Below, one piece after another: positions 9,083-18,873 of a stretch of 41,420 nucleotides of DNA. Numbering within the stretch: position 1 is the first letter of the stretch; every line of letters begins with the position of its first letter. Origin of the DNA: Bacteroidales bacterium (lineage in GTDB: Bacteria > Bacteroidota > Bacteroidia > Bacteroidales > JAUNSR01); contig JAUNSR010000026.1 in the NCBI GenBank assembly GCA_030539115.1, positions 1 through 41,420 on the forward strand, in the 5' to 3' direction. The position numbers were made by a program, and so were the translations under genes. The notes beneath the pieces were generated by a model. That model had not been told where the DNA came from, did no database searches, and saw only the letters and a program-made list of their open reading frames with translations.

Positions 9083-10417
9083 ATGCAATCTAAAAAAGAA
9101 AGACAACAATATATAGACCTTTTAAACAGGGAGGTTAAACCGGCTCTTGGCTGCACCGAACCTATCGCGGTTGCTTTGGCAGTGGCAAAAGCTGCTGAAA
9201 TTTTAAGAGAAAAAAATGAAAAACCCGCAAAAATCACTGTAGAGGTAAGCGCAAACATTCTAAAAAATGCAATGGGTGTCGGCATTCCCGGAACAGGGAT
9301 GAATGGTTTATATATAGCCTCGGCTCTTGGTGCCTGCTGCGGCAAATCAATTTACGGACTTGAAGTTCTCAAAGATCTTAAAAGTGAGGATGTTTGCTTT
9401 GCAAAAAATATGGTTGACTCAAACCGTGTTGAAATAAAGCTTTCTCCTTTAGACATAAAACTTTATATTAAAGCCAGTTGCTGGAGCACAAATCATATTA
9501 CATCTGCAACTATCTGCAACTCACATGATGAGATTGTTGAAACCACTATTGATGGTGAAAAGATTTTAACCTCACCAAAAGACAGCAATAAGAAATGTTC
9601 AAAGGAAAAGCAGTCTGAAAGCACATTTGAACTGGGGCTTACTATTTCCTCTATATTTGAATTTGCCACTACTGCTCCTATTGAGGAGATAGAGTTTATT
9701 AAAGATGCCTCCGAATTAAATCTAAAAATTGCGAATGAGGGTTTAAAAAACGGCTATGGTCTTCAGGTTGGCAAAACAATAAGAAACAGAAATCATTCAA
9801 ATATTTTTGGAGCAGGCATACTGCCCTATGCAATGTCGCTTACGGCTGCCGCTGCCGATGCAAGAATGGCAGGATGTACACTTCCTGCAATGAGCAATTC
9901 AGGCAGTGGTAACCAAGGTATTACTGTGACTCTGCCGGTTATTGCTTGCGCCGAAAAAATGGGTTCTTCAAGAGAACAAATAATTAGAGCCTTAATAATC
10001 AGTCACCTTACAGCAATACATATTAAGAGCTATTTGGGAAGGCTTTCAGCACTTTGCGGATGTGTTGTTGCTTCAACAGGAGCAGCCTGCGGAATAACTT
10101 ACCTAATGGGAGGAGAATACAAAGAGATTACTTTTGCAATAAAAAATATGATTGGAAATATAACAGGTATGGTATGTGACGGAGCCAAAGCGGGATGTGC
10201 CTTAAAAGTTTCATCGGGTACCTCCTCTGCTGTTCAATCTGCCATACTTGCTGTTGATAATATCTGCATTTCAGAAAATGATGGTATTATTGAAAATGAC
10301 ATAGAGAAAACGATCTATAATCTTGGCAAAATTGGATCTACAGGTATGCAAAACACAGACAACATAATGCTGAATATTATGATTAACAAGAAAAACGACA
10401 TGCCTGTATGTTCTTAA
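9083..10417 (+). CDS. L-cysteine desulfidase / UPF0597 family enzyme (CyuA/YhaM-like)
   Basis: The 444-residue cytosolic protein matches the UPF0597 family, related to the alpha subunit of iron-sulfur serine dehydratases. Members such as CyuA break L-cysteine into pyruvate, ammonia and hydrogen sulfide with an oxygen-sensitive [4Fe-4S] cluster. The family start motif LGCTEPIAVA is at 22-31 with Cys24, a GTGMNG segment follows near 70, SNSGSGNQGI lies near 272-282, and cysteines in CGCVV, GAACG and MVCDGAKAGCALK (about 363-375) fit the cluster ligands and the conserved C-terminal signature. Length is typical. It is a single-gene unit ending in a strong terminator. Actual substrate (cysteine or serine) is inferred from the family. 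Confidence 0.9.
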   Translation: MQSKKERQQYIDLLNREVKPALGCTEPIAVALAVAKAAEILREKNEKPAKITVEVSANILKNAMGVGIPGTGMNGLYIASALGACCGKSIYGLEVLKDLKSEDVCFAKNMVDSNRVEIKLSPLDIKLYIKASCWSTNHITSATICNSHDEIVETTIDGEKILTSPKDSNKKCSKEKQSESTFELGLTISSIFEFATTAPIEEIEFIKDASELNLKIANEGLKNGYGLQVGKTIRNRNHSNIFGAGILPYAMSLTAAAADARMAGCTLPAMSNSGSGNQGITVTLPVIACAEKMGSSREQIIRALIISHLTAIHIKSYLGRLSALCGCVVASTGAACGITYLMGGEYKEITFAIKNMIGNITGMVCDGAKAGCALKVSSGTSSAVQSAILAVDNICISENDGIIENDIEKTIYNLGKIGSTGMQNTDNIMLNIMINKKNDMPVCS

Positions 10418-10435
10418 AAAAATATATATCAATGG

Positions 10436-10479
10436 AAAAAAGCATTGCAATTATTTATTGATTATTGCAATGCTTTTTT
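10436..10479. terminator. strong bidirectional intrinsic terminator
   Basis: A perfect 16-bp stem (10436-10451 with 10464-10479, core AGCATTGCAAT) with a 12-base loop has an A run on its left and a T run on its right, so it can act both for the desulfidase gene and for the convergent methylglyoxal synthase gene. Confidence 0.9.
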
Positions 10480-10519
10480 ACTTCTGAGATACTTTAATTA
10501 AGAAAATAATTATTCTAAA

Positions 10520-11035
10520 TTATTTGTTTGTATTGCTTGTAACATTTTCAACGGCAGAAGATACAATATCTTTATTTTTAAACCTTTCAGCATAGTTGGT
10601 ATAGTCATGAGGTATATGCTTATACTCAGCATCCTGAAACAGTGGGCTTGAAATTATATGATCGGCAGTAGAACGGTTGCAGCAAAAGATTATGTTTTCA
10701 ACACTGGCAAGTCTTGTCAATGCCTTTACATCTGTATCGTGAGGCTGCAAAGTCATTGGGTCTGTAAAGAAAAACAAATAATCAATCTCTCCGTCGACAA
10801 TTCGAGAACCCATTTGCTGATCGCCGCCAAGAGGACCTGATTTGAGCAAAGTAAAGTCCCATTCAACATCAGGCAACTTCTTTTGAAGAGCCTCCTTAAT
10901 TAAACTTCCGGTAGTACCGGTAGCATAAAATTTATGACCAACCAACTTTTCCGAGTTATAAAGGGCCCACTCTATTAACTCCTGCTTCATCGCATCATGG
11001 GCAACCAAGCCGATTTTTCGTTTTACAAATGCCAT
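10520..11035 (-). CDS. mgsA: methylglyoxal synthase
   Basis: The 171-residue protein converts dihydroxyacetone phosphate to methylglyoxal and phosphate, a glycolytic bypass that relieves sugar-phosphate build-up. All family signatures are present: LVAHDAMK with His13, Asp14 and Lys17, the phosphate-binding ATGTTG at 38-43, SGPLGGDQQ with the catalytic Asp72, and DPMTLQPHDTDVKAL with His99 and Asp102. Length is close to the E. coli enzyme (152 residues) with an added asparagine/threonine-rich C-terminal tail. It is cytosolic and monocistronic, with a 470-base gap upstream that shows no clear promoter. Confidence 0.96.
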   Translation of the reverse strand: MAFVKRKIGLVAHDAMKQELIEWALYNSEKLVGHKFYATGTTGSLIKEALQKKLPDVEWDFTLLKSGPLGGDQQMGSRIVDGEIDYLFFFTDPMTLQPHDTDVKALTRLASVENIIFCCNRSTADHIISSPLFQDAEYKHIPHDYTNYAERFKNKDIVSSAVENVTSNTNK

Positions 11036-11505
11036 ATTTACCTAATATTTAAAGTTCACAATATTAAGACAATCAAAAAATAGGAAACATTTTAAAGCTG
11101 TTTTATTAACGGATCATCTCATTATCTAAAGTTAAGCAATTATTGTTACAAATCCATTAACAAATTAAATTTCATATACCGGTCTCAAACCATCAGGAAA
11201 TATTTATTTATATCTATTTCCTATCAACTGCATTATGATTGATATTCTTCTTTAATACATTTTCTCTTATTCAAACTTTATATAGAAGAGTCCTGATAGT
11301 TTAATCGACGAATATAGCATAAAATATATTACAGCACCATTGAGAAGCCCAAAAATGATTATAATTTTCAATTAATGGACCATCATAGTTTTATCATAGC
11401 AGAGAGGTATTTGTTACTATTCCAACTAATAATTATCGAACTCTAATAACAAGGATATTGTTTTTAATAAGACAGTAATTTTCCAATTTACTTAATAAGA
11501 ACAAT
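11036..11505. other. 470-base gene-free region between mgsA and hcp
   Basis: No gene is seen. TTGTTA and TAACAA occur as an inverted pair at 11143-11148 and 11158-11163 (nine-base spacer) and again, 30 bases apart, at 11411-11416 and 11447-11452 just before hcp. Hcp genes are often under Crp/Fnr-family control (HcpR), so these could be operator parts, but the spacing differs between the two and the motif is A/T-rich. Confidence 0.3.
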
Positions 11506-13158
11506 ATGGATAAAATGTTTTGTTACCAGTGTCAGGAAGCGGCACACAATACAGGATGTACTAAGGTTGGAGTATGTGGTAAAACTCCTGAAGTTTCCGA
11601 TTTGCAGGATTTATTAATTTATCTCTTAAAAGGTATATCCAAAACAACTACCTTAATGAGGGAAAAGAAAAATAAGGAAAATGAGGAAGCTAATCGATTT
11701 ATAATCGATTCTTTATTTATGACAATAACCAATGGCAATTTTGACAGAGAAAGCTTTGTAAAGAAAATAAATGAAGCTCAATGTCTGATAAAAAGATTGT
11801 TAGATGAAGCAAAATCCTTTGATATCGATACAGCCAATCTTTCTTGTGAATGTATAACTTGGCAAGGAACTACTTTAAATGAGATGGAGGAAAAGGCAAA
11901 GAGTGTTGGTGTATTAAATGAAAAGAATGAAGATATAAGATCTTTAAAGCAGCTTTTAATTTATGGGATAAAGGGAATGGCAGCTTATGCTGAACATGCA
12001 TGGAATCTTGATTTTAAGGATGACACAATATATGCATTTATTCAAAAAGCCTTGGTAGCTACCACGCAGGACTTGTCGGTAAAAGAACTTGTAGATTTGG
12101 TTTTGGAATGTGGCAGTTATGGAGTTAAAACTATGGCTCTTTTAGATAAAGCCAATACCACGACGTATGGAAATCCTGAAATTACAATGGTGAATATCGG
12201 TGTTAGAAATAACCCTGCCATTTTAATAAGTGGTCATGATTTAAGAGATATGCAGGATTTGCTTGAGCAGACTAATGGAACCGGCGTTGATGTTTACACT
12301 CATTGTGAAATGCTTCCGGCAAATTATTATCCAGCCTTTAAAAAGTATGAGCATTTTGTTGGCAATTATGGCGGTTCTTGGTGGAGCCAACTTCCGGAGT
12401 TTGAATCTTTTAATGGTCCTATTCTATTTACTACAAATTGTATTGTTCCTCCAAGGAGTGTCTCCTCTTATCGTGACAGAGTTTATACAACGGGTGCAGC
12501 AGGCTTTGAAGGATTCCCTCATATTGCTGATAGAGTTGACGGTAAGCCGAAAGACTTCTCGCAAATAATTGCTCATGCAAAACTTTGTGATTCTCCGAAA
12601 CAGATTGAGACCGGTACAATTGTCGGAGGTTTTGCTCATGCCCAAGTGGAAGCTCTTGCTGATAAAGTAGTTGAAGCAGTCGAATCAGGAGCTATAAAAA
12701 AATTTGTTGTAATGGCAGGTTGTGACGGAAGAATGAAAAGTAGAGAATATTATACTGAATTTGCAAAGGCGCTCCCTTCCGACACTGTTATTTTAACTGC
12801 AGGATGTGCAAAATATAGATACAATAAGCTTCATCTTGGTGATATTAACGGTATACCTCGAGTTCTGGATGCAGGTCAATGCAACGACAGCTATTCTCTT
12901 GCTGTTATTGCTCTTAAGTTGAAAGAGATTTTTGGCGTCGAGAGCATTAATGATTTACCAATTGTATATAATATAGCTTGGTATGAACAAAAGGCAATAA
13001 TTGTATTTCTTGCATTATTGGCTCTTGGTGTAAAGAATATTCATCTTGGTCCGACATTGCCTGCCTTTCTAAGTCCTAATGTAATAAATCTGCTTGTTAC
13101 GGAATTTGGTGTAGCTCCGATCACTACTGTAAAAGAGGATATTGAGTTGCTTATATAA
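11506..13158 (+). CDS. hcp: hydroxylamine reductase / hybrid cluster protein
   Basis: The 550-residue cytosolic iron-sulfur protein has the anaerobe-type N-terminal cubane motif Cys6-x2-Cys9-x8-Cys18-x5-Cys24. Hybrid-cluster ligand regions follow in order: SGHDL near 244, HCEMLPA near 267, TTNCIVPP near 309, [14 protein letters not shown] near 405, [13 protein letters not shown] near 435 and [10 protein letters not shown] near 458. Hcp reduces nitric oxide or hydroxylamine and protects anaerobes from nitrosative stress. It has no Hcr reductase beside it, as usual for this class. Regulation by an HcpR-type factor is plausible from the family but no proven site is visible. Confidence 0.97.
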   Translation: MDKMFCYQCQEAAHNTGCTKVGVCGKTPEVSDLQDLLIYLLKGISKTTTLMREKKNKENEEANRFIIDSLFMTITNGNFDRESFVKKINEAQCLIKRLLDEAKSFDIDTANLSCECITWQGTTLNEMEEKAKSVGVLNEKNEDIRSLKQLLIYGIKGMAAYAEHAWNLDFKDDTIYAFIQKALVATTQDLSVKELVDLVLECGSYGVKTMALLDKANTTTYGNPEITMVNIGVRNNPAILISGHDLRDMQDLLEQTNGTGVDVYTHCEMLPANYYPAFKKYEHFVGNYGGSWWSQLPEFESFNGPILFTTNCIVPPRSVSSYRDRVYTTGAAGFEGFPHIADRVDGKPKDFSQIIAHAKLCDSPKQIETGTIVGGFAHAQVEALADKVVEAVESGAIKKFVVMAGCDGRMKSREYYTEFAKALPSDTVILTAGCAKYRYNKLHLGDINGIPRVLDAGQCNDSYSLAVIALKLKEIFGVESINDLPIVYNIAWYEQKAIIVFLALLALGVKNIHLGPTLPAFLSPNVINLLVTEFGVAPITTVKEDIELLI

Positions 13159-13210
13159 GGTTTAATAATTGCCTGTTAATTTGTATAGCCAAAATATCTG
13201 AATTAAATTG

Positions 13211-13218
13211 TAACTTTG
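13211..13218 (+). promoter_or_regulatory. -7 element before the FHA gene
   Basis: TAACTTTG is an exact match to TAnnTTTG, 72 bases before the ATG at 13291. The nearest TTTG upstream is 27 bases away rather than about 20, so only the -7 half is supported. Confidence 0.35.
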
Positions 13219-13290
13219 TCGTTCAAAGGGGTGAAAGGGAATAATTACTCTCTTTAATTTTTAAATAAACAATTCCACAAAAGATAAAAT

Positions 13291-13815
13291 ATGAAGAAAG
13301 TTTTATGTCCGCGCTGCGATAATTATCTAACTTTTGATGAAACAAAATTTCATGGCGTTGGCGTAATGTATTTTGACTGCCAATATTGCGGCAGGAAATT
13401 CGGAGTTAGAATCGGCTCAAAAGAAGCCGATGCAATGAAGCTAAAAACAAGTGATGCCGAGATTTGCGGGAGCATAAAAGTTATTGAAAACCAATTTTGC
13501 TATAAACAAGAGTTTCCTCTTTATATTGGAGAAAATATTATTGGTCGACGCTGCAAAGGCACAGAAGTTCAGGTGCCAATAATTTCGGGCGATATGAGCA
13601 TGGACAGGAAACATTGCATCATAAAAATTAAAAGGGATAAAAACAATAATGTAATTTTTTCACTTAAAGACAATGAAAGTATTACAGGGACTTTCCTTTT
13701 CAATGAAATACTTGGCAAGAATGAATGGGTAACTCTTCGTGACACTCCAATTATTACCATAGGTGCTACGACATTTATTGTTAATATGACTCCTGATTTG
13801 AATGATGAGGAATGA
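13291..13815 (+). CDS. zinc-ribbon and FHA domain protein
   Basis: The 174-residue protein joins a zinc ribbon (Cys6-x2-Cys9 and Cys30-x2-Cys33) to a forkhead-associated domain at about 65-170. The FHA core residues are present: Gly-Arg at 85-86 (NIIGRR) and the SMDRKH motif with Ser103, Arg106 and His108, which normally recognise phosphothreonine. No kinase or phosphatase gene is near, so the partner is unknown. There is no membrane segment. It has its own upstream -7 element and a downstream terminator, so it is probably a one-gene unit. Domain call is firm, cellular role open. Confidence 0.85.
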   Translation: MKKVLCPRCDNYLTFDETKFHGVGVMYFDCQYCGRKFGVRIGSKEADAMKLKTSDAEICGSIKVIENQFCYKQEFPLYIGENIIGRRCKGTEVQVPIISGDMSMDRKHCIIKIKRDKNNNVIFSLKDNESITGTFLFNEILGKNEWVTLRDTPIITIGATTFIVNMTPDLNDEE

Positions 13816-13841
13816 CAAGAATTAAAGATATTGTTTAATAA

Positions 13842-13879
13842 AAAGCCACTGAATTTAATGATAATTCAGTGGTTTTTTT
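13842..13879. terminator. bidirectional terminator after the FHA gene
   Basis: A ten-bp stem (CCACTGAATT at 13846-13855 with AATTCAGTGG at 13863-13872) is flanked by an A run and a seven-base T run, so it can serve the FHA gene and, at a distance of 130 bases, the leftward operon ending at 14010. Confidence 0.85.
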
Positions 13880-14009
13880 ATGTATAGAAGCAAATTACAT
13901 ATATTTGAGATACTTTCATAAATATTGTCACAGTGGAAAATATTGATGAGAAAGCTCAAAAACATTTCATTGCTCTCAAAAAGATTAGGATTAATATTGT
14001 TTAACGAGT

Positions 14010-14420
14010 CTATTCCAATGAATCGACCTCTATAATATCCTGTTTTCTATAGCCTGTGCCATTAAATGTTGCCAAAAGATTACCTTGCTCATCTGTGATT
14101 CTCACCTCACAGTTTGAAAGTTTCTTATGGTTGAACACCTCTTTTGCCTCAGCATATATATATCCTTTATGGGCGGAGCGGAATATATTAATTGATGAAT
14201 TTATTGAAAAAGTCAGCTGTTTGTGACTGTTTACAGCCGCGGCAAAGGCTAAGTCGGCAAGAGTAAAAATTGCTCCTCCCTGACATACTCCACCTGCATT
14301 AAGATGATTGTCAGTAATTAACATACGGGCTTTTGCATAACCCTCTTTTATTTCCATTAATTCTATGCCGGCTTTTACGGCGAAGATATCATTTTTAAAA
14401 TATTCCTTTAATGTTCCCAT
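14010..14420 (-). CDS. PaaI-like hotdog-fold thioesterase
   Basis: The 136-residue protein has the PaaI-type hotdog signature: DNHLNAGGVCQGGAIFTLAD at 37-56, with Asn41, the GG turn and Asp56 at the usual catalytic positions, followed by a helix and three beta strands. Such enzymes hydrolyse acyl- or aryl-CoA thioesters in the cytosol; the substrate cannot be told. It is the last gene of a leftward operon after the helicase and mntP, separated from mntP by 11 bases. The family call is good, the CoA substrate unknown. Confidence 0.85.
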   Translation of the reverse strand: MGTLKEYFKNDIFAVKAGIELMEIKEGYAKARMLITDNHLNAGGVCQGGAIFTLADLAFAAAVNSHKQLTFSINSSINIFRSAHKGYIYAEAKEVFNHKKLSNCEVRITDEQGNLLATFNGTGYRKQDIIEVDSLE

Positions 14421-14431
14421 AACAATAAAAT

Positions 14432-14986
14432 TTAGCCTAATAAATGTTCAAGAAGTATTTTAACTCCTATTCCGATAAGAATTATACCTCCTACAAGTTC
14501 TATGTTGATGAATTTAATTTTTCCAAAACGTGAGCCAAAGAATAGTCCGGCAACACTAAAAATAAAGGTAGTTATTGTAATAACGGAAACAGGGTAAAGT
14601 ATTTCTGTTTTTAAGAATGCCATTCCAACTCCAACCGCCATGGCATCAATGCTTGTAGCCAAGCCTAATGTTGCAAGAGTCTTAAAACTTAATGAAGAGA
14701 TGGAGCTTTCACCCTCTTTAAAAGATTCATATATCATTTTCCCTCCTAAATAGAGCAAAAGTATAAAAGCAACCCAGTGGTCTATTGACGTAATATAATT
14801 ACTGAAGTTTATTCCCATTAGCCATCCCAAAGCTGTTAATCCGCCCTGAAACAAAGCAAAAACAGATGCAATCTTAAAAGATTCCCTCCAGCTAAATTGT
14901 TTCATAAATATCCCGCTTGCCACACTGACTGAAAGAGAATCCATTGAAAGGCCAATTGCTATAAGAAGTAAAGTAATAAAACTCAT
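14432..14986 (-). CDS. mntP: manganese efflux pump MntP
   Basis: The 184-residue membrane protein has six hydrophobic helices in two homologous halves, each with the family aspartate motif: SMDSLSVS (Asp16) and TSIDAMAVGVG (Asp114). MntP exports Mn2+ across the inner membrane. It starts seven bases after the helicase gene, so it is co-transcribed, and no yybP-ykoY Mn riboswitch lies directly before it. Mn control, if any, would have to act at the operon promoter upstream of 16889. The NRAMP importer at 31217 gives the opposite transport direction in the same window. Confidence 0.95.
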   Translation of the reverse strand: MSFITLLLIAIGLSMDSLSVSVASGIFMKQFSWRESFKIASVFALFQGGLTALGWLMGINFSNYITSIDHWVAFILLLYLGGKMIYESFKEGESSISSLSFKTLATLGLATSIDAMAVGVGMAFLKTEILYPVSVITITTFIFSVAGLFFGSRFGKIKFINIELVGGIILIGIGVKILLEHLLG

Positions 14987-14993
14987 AATTTAA

Positions 14994-16889
14994 TTAAATA
15001 ATTTTTCCGTATTTATCTATATGTTCATAAAGTGATTTATAAAACTTGTTGTGAGAAAGAGTTGAAGCATCGCCAAGGATAATCAATTTTAATCTTGCTC
15101 TTGTTATAGCAACATTCATTCTTCGAAGGTCATTAAGAAAGCCTATTTTACCATCGTCATTGCCCCTGACCATACTTATTAGAATAACATCTCTCTCCTG
15201 ACCTTGAAATCCATCTACGCTGTTAATCGATATTTGAGACTTCAGTCTTCTTAAAGAGGCATCTTTCTTTATAAGACTGCGAAGATAATAAACTTGTGCT
15301 TTATAGGGAGAAATAATTCCAAAGTCTATTCTTTCATTTTTTATTCTTTCCTCACCATTTCTTTCAATATATTCCTTAAGGACCTTTATCAGCATCTGAG
15401 CTTCACCGCAATTGAAGCGGCTTAAAGAATTAGACTTAACCTCCTCTTTATAATCGTTGAACTCAGTATTATACCATACCATAGGAAAATCTAAAGAAAG
15501 AGTGTCTCTTTTTAGAACTTCAGGAGCAGCATGAAGTTTACCCTCATAAAACCATTTAGAAGAAAAAGACATTATATCCTGATGCATTCTATACTGAAGA
15601 GTTAGAAGAGATACCGTTTGAGGCTTACTTACAACAATTTTCTCCATCAAGGTATCGCCTAATCCCTCTTTTTGGGCTTCAAAACATTTTATAGTTGGAG
15701 GCAGTTGGAAGTGGTCACCTGCAAGAATCACTCTATCGGATTTTTCTATTGCCACCCAACATGCAGCTTCCAAGGCTTGGGCTGCCTCATCAATAAACAA
15801 TGTTGAGAAATGCTTATGACTAAGCACTCTGTTTGATGACCCAATTAGAGTCGATGATATTACTCTTGCCTCTGAGAATATATCTGCATCGATTTTTATT
15901 TCAAGTTCTGTTTGTCGGTTTTGTAATTTGTGCAGTTTGTCTCTAAGATTCTCATTTTTATTATCTCTTCGTCTTGCCTGCGACTTAATCTCTCTTATTG
16001 CTTTACGAATGCTCCATAATTCTGAGTAATCAGGATGTGATTCAAAACGTCGCTCATAACAAGAATCAAGGAGCTTGTCATTAATTCTCATTGGATTGCC
16101 AATTCTTAACACATTAACTCCCCTTTCCATAAGTTTTTCTGATATCCAGTCTACAGCAGCATTGCTTTGAGCGCAAACTAAAACCTGCGATTCACGATGC
16201 AATGTCTCGTATATTGCTTCAACTAATGTAGTTGTTTTGCCTGTTCCCGGAGGACCGTGTACAACTGCTACATCCTTGGCTTCAAGAACCTTCCTTACAG
16301 CATTTTCCTGAGAGGAATTAAGCCAGGGAAAAGATATAGGAAATTCATTTCTAAAAGTTGGTGGATTATTTCCTATAAAAGTATCGCGAAGATATGACAA
16401 GCGATTATTTTTTGCTTCAAGCACATCAGAAACAGCCTTAAACATAGCTTGATATGAGATCTCATCAAAGTATATTTGCAACCCCGGGTCTGAAAGGGAC
16501 ATAATTTTTTGAAGAGAAGATTCATTAGGAAGAGAAACAATCATTCTATCTTCATCAACAAAGTTGACTGTTCCCGAAAAATTAAGAAATTGAAAAACAC
16601 CTCCCATTCCGCAATTAAAGAAACAGACCGGCTTGCCGGTCTCAAATTCATGCTCTTCGCCAATATTTGAAGTTCTTTCAATCTCCACTGCAAGCTGATT
16701 GAGAGAGTTGTAGAATGAACGTTTAATATTTAAAGGATACCAGCATTTACCTTGTTTAATTCTCTTATCAATACCGACAGCCCTGTTTTGTTCTATATAA
16801 GAAGCTTTTTCATACTCATATTCTTTCTTTAAAAGCTGCTGATGTTTCAGCAAAGAAAGAATAGATGTATTATTTTCTTTTTTTATCAT
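14994..16889 (-). CDS. SF1 UPF1/IGHMBP2-like DNA/RNA helicase
   Basis: The 631-residue protein is a superfamily 1B helicase. Walker A GPPGTGKTT is at about 211-219, Walker B FIDEAAQA near 365, motif III GDHFQLPPT near 393, motif IV LQYRMHQDI near 430, motif V VDGFQGQERDV near 556 and motif VI NVAITRARLKL near 594. The N-terminal 190 residues resemble the beta-barrel of IGHMBP2-like proteins, and a charged stretch near 290-330 looks like the 1B stalk. It should unwind nucleic acid with ATP in the cytosol. It leads an operon with mntP and the thioesterase; the three share no obvious pathway. Confidence 0.92.
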   Translation of the reverse strand: MIKKENNTSILSLLKHQQLLKKEYEYEKASYIEQNRAVGIDKRIKQGKCWYPLNIKRSFYNSLNQLAVEIERTSNIGEEHEFETGKPVCFFNCGMGGVFQFLNFSGTVNFVDEDRMIVSLPNESSLQKIMSLSDPGLQIYFDEISYQAMFKAVSDVLEAKNNRLSYLRDTFIGNNPPTFRNEFPISFPWLNSSQENAVRKVLEAKDVAVVHGPPGTGKTTTLVEAIYETLHRESQVLVCAQSNAAVDWISEKLMERGVNVLRIGNPMRINDKLLDSCYERRFESHPDYSELWSIRKAIREIKSQARRRDNKNENLRDKLHKLQNRQTELEIKIDADIFSEARVISSTLIGSSNRVLSHKHFSTLFIDEAAQALEAACWVAIEKSDRVILAGDHFQLPPTIKCFEAQKEGLGDTLMEKIVVSKPQTVSLLTLQYRMHQDIMSFSSKWFYEGKLHAAPEVLKRDTLSLDFPMVWYNTEFNDYKEEVKSNSLSRFNCGEAQMLIKVLKEYIERNGEERIKNERIDFGIISPYKAQVYYLRSLIKKDASLRRLKSQISINSVDGFQGQERDVILISMVRGNDDGKIGFLNDLRRMNVAITRARLKLIILGDASTLSHNKFYKSLYEHIDKYGKII

Positions 16890-17462
16890 CTGAGTTTGTT
16901 TTTGAGAAACAACAAATTGTTATGTGCATGAGAAAAAAATGTATGTTTCTCTTTTATTGAATTTTTTTTCTTTGAATACTTATATAGAAAGAAGAAAACA
17001 ATAAATATTTTAAATATCTGATTGAATAAAAATTATTGGAAATACAGCACAATATATTTCTATTAAATAATCGAAGTTGCAAATATCACAATTAGATTTT
17101 TTATTTTGGATGTTGGAACCGATAAATAATATTTTTTTACACTAACATATGAATGCACCACTATTAAAACTTTTAATTTAAATTTCAATTTATGATTAAT
17201 TATAAAGATCATATTATTATATATATTCAAAATAGGCCTTATTACTTTTTTAGAATCGAAAATTTCAAACCCGAAACATTACCTTTATGCCGATTATATT
17301 AAATATCAAACAAGCATTGTATTTATTACATCGCATAGTTTTATCTTTATAAAAAAATAGATATATAAATTTAACGTAACACCGAGATTTAATGTAATGT
17401 TATTGATAGTCTAACTATTTAAACAAAGACTGGAAATTTATATTACACCTTACAAAAAAAAT
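16890..17462. other. 573-base gene-free region between divergent helicase genes
   Basis: The region is very A/T-rich. The only regular feature I see is GAGAAA/TTTCTC (16932-16937 and 16948-16953), a small inverted repeat close to the SF1 helicase start. No consensus TAnnTTTG promoter, RNA gene or coding frame is convincing for either side. Confidence 0.35.
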
Positions 17463-18788
17463 ATGGATAAAAAATATACCTCATTTACAAAAGATGTACT
17501 GACATCGATGGGATTTGAATCTCTTAATGAAATGCAGAAAGAGATGTCAAACTCATATAATGGTAATAATAACATTGTGCTTCTCTCCCCAACGGGCACA
17601 GGCAAGACACTTGCATTTCTTTTACCTATAAGCTATAATCTTGATAAAGGTGAAAATCCTCAGTCAATGGTTATTGTTCCTTCGAGAGAGCTTGCCATTC
17701 AAATAGAAAGAGTTTTTAAATCAATGAATACTCAATATAGGGTTTGCTGCTGTTATGGCGGACATGATTTAAAAAAAGAGAAACTTACTCTTGACTCAAA
17801 TCCCGAGTTAATAGTCGGAACACCGGGAAGGATACTTGATCATATTAAGCAAGGTAATATAAATACTGAAACTATTCATACTCTTGTTCTTGATGAATTT
17901 GACAAATCTCTTGAACTTGGCTTTACTGATGAAATGTCTGAAATTGCTGGAAAACTTCAAAATATAAATAAAAGAATACTTACCTCAGCAACATCCGCCG
18001 TTGAGATTCCGGCTTATACCGGTGTAAAAAATCCTTTTACCATATCTTTTGTAAAGGACAACCAAGATGACAATAAACTTACAATCTATCAGGTTGACTC
18101 ACCTTTAAATGACAAATTAGATACTCTATACAATCTTATCTGCGAACTCGGACAAGGCTTAAAACTTGTTTTTTGCAATTACAGAGAAAGTGCAGATAGA
18201 ATATCTGAGTTTTTATCTTCAAAAGGGATTGAAAATGTAAATTTTCATGGCGGCTTAGAGCAGGTTGAGAGAGAAAAGGCTATTGCAAAATTCAGAAATG
18301 GCAGTTGTAATGTGCTTGTTTCCACAGACCTTGCATCCAGAGGATTGGACATTCCTGAAATAAAGGATATTATTCATTATCATTTTCCTGTAAATAAAGA
18401 GGCTTTCATACATAGAAATGGAAGAACTGCCAGAATGCACAGCACAGGAAATGCTTATGTTATAAAAGGTCCCGAAGAATATCTTCCGGATTATATTGAT
18501 GAGAATATTCCTTTTTTCAAATTATCAGAAAAAACGCCTCTTCCTGCAGCACCTATTTGGGCTACCATTTATATAGGTAAGGGTAAAAAAGACAAGATTT
18601 CGAAAGGTGATATAGCGGGATTTCTTATGCAAAAGGGAGCACTCAAAAAAGAGGAACTTGGAATTATAGAGGTTAAGGACAACCATTCTTTTGCTGCTGT
18701 GAAAAGAGAGAAAGTAAAAGATTTGCTAAAGAATATAAAGGACCAAAAGATTAAAAATATTAAAACAATCTTTTCTCTTGCAAGATAA
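17463..18788 (+). CDS. DEAD-box RNA helicase with DbpA-type RNA-binding domain
   Basis: The 441-residue protein carries the helicase motifs in order: Q-motif region (MGFESLNEMQ), SPTGTGKT at 42-49, PSRELA at 73-78, GTPGR at 119-123, motif II DEFD at 144-147, SAT at 175-177, STDLASRGLD near 286 and HRNGRTAR near 319. Motif II is DEFD rather than DEAD, an uncommon but conservative change. Residues about 365-441 (IYIGKGKKDKISKGDIAGF and onward) match the DbpA C-terminal RNA-binding domain, which in E. coli binds hairpin 92 of 23S rRNA. A role in large-subunit ribosome assembly is therefore likely. It is shorter than typical DbpA (about 455) and is monocistronic. Confidence 0.93.
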   Translation: MDKKYTSFTKDVLTSMGFESLNEMQKEMSNSYNGNNNIVLLSPTGTGKTLAFLLPISYNLDKGENPQSMVIVPSRELAIQIERVFKSMNTQYRVCCCYGGHDLKKEKLTLDSNPELIVGTPGRILDHIKQGNINTETIHTLVLDEFDKSLELGFTDEMSEIAGKLQNINKRILTSATSAVEIPAYTGVKNPFTISFVKDNQDDNKLTIYQVDSPLNDKLDTLYNLICELGQGLKLVFCNYRESADRISEFLSSKGIENVNFHGGLEQVEREKAIAKFRNGSCNVLVSTDLASRGLDIPEIKDIIHYHFPVNKEAFIHRNGRTARMHSTGNAYVIKGPEEYLPDYIDENIPFFKLSEKTPLPAAPIWATIYIGKGKKDKISKGDIAGFLMQKGALKKEELGIIEVKDNHSFAAVKREKVKDLLKNIKDQKIKNIKTIFSLAR

Positions 18789-18810
18789 GTTCCAAATGGA
18801 GATATAATAG

Positions 18811-18847
18811 ATGCCACAGAGATATTAGTATATTATTACTGTGGCAT
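18811..18847 (+). terminator. intrinsic terminator of the RNA helicase gene
   Basis: ATGCCACAG at 18811-18819 pairs with CTGTGGCAT at 18839-18847 around a 19-base A/T-rich loop and is followed by TTATTTTTTG on the plus strand. Confidence 0.8.
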
Positions 18848-18873
18848 TTATTTTTTGTTTGTAACAAAATTTC

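Noticed and set aside
11143..11163. TTGTTA-N9-TAACAA as an HcpR/Fnr operator for hcp
   Set aside because: It is about 340 bases upstream of the gene, the spacing does not match Crp/Fnr-type sites, and such A/T-rich pairs are expected by chance here.
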